This document shows positions 34,821 through 37,745 of a stretch of 37,745 nt of DNA, in pieces. This DNA comes from Prevotella sp. (GTDB taxonomy: Bacteria; Bacteroidota; Bacteroidia; Bacteroidales; Bacteroidaceae). Below the pieces are notes generated by a model, which did not search any database, had not been told where the DNA came from, and saw nothing but the letters and a program-made list of their open reading frames with translations. The position numbers and the translations under genes were made by a program. The stretch is from the NCBI GenBank assembly GCA_017619375.1, contig JAFZSL010000018.1, positions 1-37,745 on the forward strand, read 5' to 3'. The first letter of the stretch is position 1. Every line of letters starts with the position of its first letter.

Positions 34821-35336
34821 ATGAAAATGAAATCTTTTATTACAACGTTGTTCCTTTTGTTGGCAATGACGTGCAACGTGATGGCAGGCGAACTGACTGG
34901 TCCGAAAAACAATGAGGTGCAAGAAGTCACAGGTCCCTATACCATCATTATCACTGGAAATGGAGTCATCGGACGTGACGGCCCTGCAGGGTATGACACA
35001 GGTGTGCGCTTCTATAAAGGGCAGACACTCACATGCTACGGTATGGATGGGTCTTGGTACAAAGTGAAATACGGCAACGGCGTGCGCTGGGTGTCGTCAT
35101 CTTATGCAAAACCTTACAATGGGTCAACGGGGTCGACTGCTGCAGCTGTGACTTCTTATGTCGTCATCACAGGCAACAGGGTCATTGGTCGGTTGGCTCC
35201 CGCAGGTGCCGACAGTGGATTCAGGTTCAATAAAGGAGCCAAACTGCCTTATCTCGGCATGCAAGGAAGCTGGTACAAAGTGAAATACAATGGCAAAATC
35301 CTTTGGATTTCCGACCAGTTCAGCTATGTGCAATAA
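34821..35336 (+). CDS. secreted protein with two SH3-like repeats (171 aa)
   Basis: A signal peptide (MKMKSFITTLFLLLAMTCNVMAG) is followed by two repeats of about 60 residues (about 44-100 and 110-170). Both have the same pattern: 'VxxITGNxVIGRxxPAGxDxGxRFxKG', then 'GSWYKVKYxxxxxWxSxxY'. This is the layout of bacterial SH3 (SH3b-type) domains, which bind peptidoglycan peptides or other cell-wall ligands. There is no catalytic domain. It stands directly downstream of the PBP-like gene on the same strand, but with its own promoter after a terminator-like region, so any part in that system is only suggested by position. It is soluble or loosely held in the periplasm, with no lipobox seen. Confidence 0.8.
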   Translation: MKMKSFITTLFLLLAMTCNVMAGELTGPKNNEVQEVTGPYTIIITGNGVIGRDGPAGYDTGVRFYKGQTLTCYGMDGSWYKVKYGNGVRWVSSSYAKPYNGSTGSTAAAVTSYVVITGNRVIGRLAPAGADSGFRFNKGAKLPYLGMQGSWYKVKYNGKILWISDQFSYVQ

Positions 35337-35376
35337 TATGGCAGAAAAGTTGTAGAAGAAGTTAACGAAATCATAG

Positions 35377-35453
35377 AAGTTGGAGAAGTTAACGACATTA
35401 ATTCTACGAATGACTTGTCATTCACGGAGTATTGTCGTTAACTTCTCCAACTT
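35377..35453. terminator. nested bidirectional terminator
   Basis: A perfect 20-bp outer inverted repeat (35377-35396 with 35434-35453; AAGTTGGAGAAGTTAACGAC) encloses an inner 7-bp hairpin GAATGAC-TT-GTCATTC (35408-35423). A T-rich tail follows on the plus side and an A-rich lead exists for the minus side. It lies between the convergent SH3-like and SanA genes. Confidence 0.75.
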
Positions 35454-35467
35454 TTTCTTCCTTCCCC

Positions 35468-36070
35468 TCACAAGGTTTCAAAGACGGCTTTCACCCTCGC
35501 CAGGATCTCCCGACATTTCATTCTGAATTTCCATTTGCGGCTCTTGGTGTTGCCGGCATTGAATGCGATGGCATCCACGCCGTTTGTCTTGGCGAGATAG
35601 AGGGCGCGCTCGTTGTGGAATTCCTGGGAAATGATGGTCACGGTCTTCCCTTCGAAAAGCTCCTTGGTCTTTTCGATGGAGTTGATGGTGCGGAAACCTT
35701 TGCCGTCCAGCGTCATGATGTCTGCCGGGACACCACGCTCCACCAATCGCGCTTTCATCTCTTCCGGTTCGTTGTAACTGTTGGGGAAATTGCCACCGCT
35801 GATGAGAAGGCTGTCGAATTTCCCTGCTTTCCACAGTGCGACGGTGGCATCGATGCGTCGCAGGAAGAATTGGTTGGGGTTGCCCGTGCGTCCGACGGGA
35901 CAGGTGCCAAGCAGAAGGCCTACTTCACGATGGGGGACGGTGCTGGCATTGTCATATTTCTTTCCTTTGCATGCCTGCAAGACCGCAACATTGCAGGTCA
36001 CGATGACGGTGATGGCAATGAATAGCACACATAAGAAGATAATCAAAAACACCTTAATCATTTTTTTCAT
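35468..36070 (-). CDS. SanA/DUF218 (ElyC/YdcF) family membrane protein (about 200 aa)
   Basis: One N-terminal helix (MKKMIKVFLIIFLCVLFIAI) precedes a DUF218 domain with 'GLLLGTCP' (usual form VVLG), 'FFLRRIDATVALWKAGKFDSLLISGGN', 'EPEEMKARLVERGVPADIMTLDGKG' and 'SQEFHNERALYLAKTNG'. In Enterobacteria SanA and ElyC affect envelope barrier and peptidoglycan precursor metabolism; the exact reaction is unsettled. The frame runs upstream to 36220, but that part is the shadow of the preceding gene. Starts at 36082, 36070 and 36061 all overlap the stop of the C_GCAxxG gene (29, 17 or 8 nt). 36070 is chosen for its A-rich lead. Coupled translation with the upstream gene is likely. Confidence 0.85.
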   Translation of the reverse strand: MKKMIKVFLIIFLCVLFIAITVIVTCNVAVLQACKGKKYDNASTVPHREVGLLLGTCPVGRTGNPNQFFLRRIDATVALWKAGKFDSLLISGGNFPNSYNEPEEMKARLVERGVPADIMTLDGKGFRTINSIEKTKELFEGKTVTIISQEFHNERALYLAKTNGVDAIAFNAGNTKSRKWKFRMKCREILARVKAVFETL

Positions 36071-36539
36071 ATTTTTTTTCATGGAGATATTCTGCGAAGA
36101 TACGGGCGGCACTCTCCACCTTTGCTGCGCATGGACGTGTCTTGTAATATTCTTTCGTGCGTTCTGAGGCCACGTAGTCACCCGCTGGAGCAGGACCCTT
36201 GAGGCCGAGAAGTTCTGCACATGTCAGTGAACCGTTCGCTTCCTTTGAGCGCGACAGCAGGTCCTGGACCAACTTGTAACAAGCCGACTTGCCGGCACGG
36301 TCGCTACCCTCTGTCTGGCCGCTGTCGAGGCCTGACAGGATAACGAGGGCGGAAACGGCACCGCACATCATGCGCAGACGGCCAACACCGCCACCGAAAC
36401 CGGCCGATACACGTTTGGCCAATTGGGCATCCAGTCCATAAAGGTCGCTGAAGGCAAGCACTACGCTCTGGCAACAGCCAAAGCCCTCCATGAAATAGTC
36501 CACGGCAAGTGATACACGGCGTTCCAAATCCTCATTCAT
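36054..36539 (-). CDS. C_GCAxxG_C_C family putative redox protein (161 aa)
   Basis: A cytoplasmic protein with family hallmarks: vicinal cysteines C22-C23 in EGFGCCQSVV, 'AGFGGGVGRLRMMCGAVSAL' (46-64, with C59 in the CGA core), and further cysteines in 'SACYKLV', 'SLTCAEL' and 'RPCAAKV'. The conserved Cys set suggests redox or metal binding, but no activity is established for the family. The stop overlaps the SanA-like gene start. A -7 element (TAAATTTG on the minus strand, 36639-36632) lies about 93 nt upstream. Length is normal for the family. Confidence 0.9.
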   Translation of the reverse strand: MNEDLERRVSLAVDYFMEGFGCCQSVVLAFSDLYGLDAQLAKRVSAGFGGGVGRLRMMCGAVSALVILSGLDSGQTEGSDRAGKSACYKLVQDLLSRSKEANGSLTCAELLGLKGPAPAGDYVASERTKEYYKTRPCAAKVESAARIFAEYLHEKKYEKND

Positions 36540-36631
36540 GACAAAGAGACTGATGGTCGATTTTTTCGTTGATTCTATTTGCTTCCTATGATACGGGGTT
36601 GTCTTAGGCTCGTAGAGTTAGCATGACGCTG

Positions 36632-36661
36632 CAAATTTAGGCATATTTTTCCGAAAACAAC
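36632..36661 (-). promoter_or_regulatory. possible promoter of the C_GCAxxG_C_C/SanA pair
   Basis: On the minus strand TAAATTTG (36639-36632) matches the -7 consensus. The -33 candidate is GTTG (36661-36658), 18 nt away, so it is only partial. It lies in the 342-nt divergent gap (36540-36881), which holds nothing else besides the opposing promoter. Confidence 0.45.
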
Positions 36662-36772
36662 TTGTAAACGAAAAAGTTTCTTCATTTTTCAATCTTTTTT
36701 TCTCATTAGTCCACTTTTCCATAAATGGATTCAATTTTCAGTGGATTTGTCCTTGTTTCGTTTTTTTTTGTG

Positions 36773-36780
36773 TAATTTTG
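36773..36780 (+). promoter_or_regulatory. possible -7 element for the paralogous-domain gene
   Basis: TAATTTTG fits TAnnTTTG. The nearest upstream TTTG (36746-36749) is 23 nt away, slightly more than the usual 19-21. The leader would be about 95 nt. Confidence 0.45.
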
Positions 36781-36881
36781 CAACGCAAAAATGTCGTGCG
36801 TGTCATTCTTCTTCGGAAATGTGTGTTTTAGAACCCCTCACGCATGCCATTTTCACCAACCATGCATACAAATCATACAAG

Positions 36882-37745
36882 ATGAAAGCAACCTTCATTC
36901 TCAAGCAGGTCGGCCTGTGGCTACTGCCGTTCCTGCTCCCTGTGACGGCCGCCGCACATGATTACATTGATCTCGGCCTGCCAAGTGGCACATTGTGGGC
37001 TGATTGCAATGTGGGTGCCAACACCCCCGAGGAATACGGCGACTTCTATGCCTGGGGCGAGACGAAACCCAAAACCACTTACTCGTGGAGCAACTATCTC
37101 TACGCCAGTGGCTCGTCGTCCACCGTTCAGGACATCGGGACACATATAGCAGGAACACAGTATGATACGGCTACTGCTGTATGGGGTCGCGAATGGGTGA
37201 TGCCCACCCACGACCAGGCCAAAGAACTGATTTCCAAATGCACCGTCTCGCTGGCCACGGTGAACAATGTCAGGGGGGTACGCTTCAAGGGGCCAAATGG
37301 CAACTCCATCTTCTTCCCCATGACAGGATACAAGTATGACTCTTCTTACAGTTCAGAAGGTTCGCAAGCCTATTTCTGGACCGATACCAAGGACATCGTC
37401 ACCAATGTGGCCTACGAGTCGATAGCCCTTTACTTCACGCGTACCTCCACTTCGGGAAAGGTGAAGACAACGGAGGCGTCAAGACGCTACGGCGCTGTCA
37501 TAAGGGCCGTTCGTTCCAAGGATGCAGTGGAACCGGACCCGGTCACCCCTCCTTCCACAGACCCGCAACTGGTCGACCTTGGACTAAGTGTGAAATGGTG
37601 CTCGAAGAACGTGGGCGCCACCGATGAGTCCCCCTATGGCGACTACTACGCCTGGGGCGAGACCTCCACGAAGGACGACTATACATGGGTGAATTACCAG
37701 CACGCCAATGGTTCTGCGACAACGGTGAGGGACATCGGCAGCGAC
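36882..37745 (+). CDS. secreted Fibrobacter-major-paralogous-domain protein, partial (288 aa seen, no stop)
   Basis: Read by eye from the ATG at 36882 (ATGAAAGCAACC), in frame to the window edge. A signal peptide (MKATFILKQVGLWLLPFLLPVTAAA) is followed by 'DYIDLGLPSGTLWADCNVGA', 'EEYGDFYAWGET', 'VMPTHDQAKELIS' and 'GNSIFFPMTGY'. This is the pattern of the 'Fibrobacter succinogenes major paralogous domain', a surface/secreted module of unknown function common in Bacteroidetes. A Pro/Thr linker at about 215-228 (EPDPVTPPSTDP) leads to a second copy (QLVDLGLSVKWCSKNVGA, DYYAWGET), cut by the window end. More repeats, or a C-terminal sorting domain, may follow. It is divergent from the C_GCAxxG gene. 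Confidence 0.85.
   Translation, partial: MKATFILKQVGLWLLPFLLPVTAAAHDYIDLGLPSGTLWADCNVGANTPEEYGDFYAWGETKPKTTYSWSNYLYASGSSSTVQDIGTHIAGTQYDTATAVWGREWVMPTHDQAKELISKCTVSLATVNNVRGVRFKGPNGNSIFFPMTGYKYDSSYSSEGSQAYFWTDTKDIVTNVAYESIALYFTRTSTSGKVKTTEASRRYGAVIRAVRSKDAVEPDPVTPPSTDPQLVDLGLSVKWCSKNVGATDESPYGDYYAWGETSTKDDYTWVNYQHANGSATTVRDIGSD

Overview
The window looks like a chromosomal segment from a Bacteroidales bacterium, most likely Prevotellaceae. The grounds are promoters of the Bacteroidetes form (TTTG, about 20 nt, TAnnTTTG), A-rich leaders in place of strong Shine-Dalgarno sites, type IX-secretion-like C-termini on secreted proteins, a C10 streptopain-like peptidase, and a 'Fibrobacter major paralogous domain' protein. 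No rRNA, tRNA, CRISPR array, transposase or integrase was seen.

Left part (1-20 kb): secretion and glycan breakdown. A 1642-aa secreted protein of unknown function is followed by a 61-aa protein and a strong terminator (all minus strand). After a repeat-rich, non-coding 0.6-kb gap comes a minus-strand glycan-degradation cluster, in transcription order GH27 alpha-galactosidase, a TorF-like outer-membrane barrel, then GH43 arabinanase, GH35 beta-galactosidase and GH2 hydrolase. The last three genes overlap by 4 nt at each junction, and the GH35 starts at TTG inside the GH43 stop. There is no SusC/SusD pair. The enzyme set suggests galactose- and arabinose-bearing plant polysaccharide as substrate. 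Divergent from GH27 run a C10 cysteine peptidase with a dockerin-like tail and a GH29 alpha-L-fucosidase.

Middle part (20.1-34.6 kb): the most interesting region. Seven same-strand, closely packed genes form what looks like one envelope-spanning system: a four-helix membrane protein, a GTPase tethered to the membrane with an extracytoplasmic helical domain, a 1027-aa polytopic protein whose C-terminal region resembles SEDS peptidoglycan glycosyltransferases (RodA/FtsW), two paralogous soluble P-loop proteins with an unusual NIPGE switch motif, a 903-aa protein whose N-terminus resembles GTPase-associated protein 1 (GAP1) and which has one C-terminal transmembrane helix, and a class B penicillin-binding-protein-like transpeptidase. 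A SEDS-like protein and a bPBP-like protein embedded in a three-GTPase operon suggest a dedicated, nucleotide-switched cell-wall synthase, or a conflict system acting on the wall. This is inference from motifs and gene order.

Right part (34.6-37.7 kb): a heptad-repeat and hairpin region, a secreted double SH3-like protein with its own promoter, a nested bidirectional terminator, a SanA/DUF218 membrane protein overlapping a C_GCAxxG_C_C redox-type protein (minus strand), and the start of a secreted two-domain Fibrobacter-paralogous-domain protein that runs off the window.
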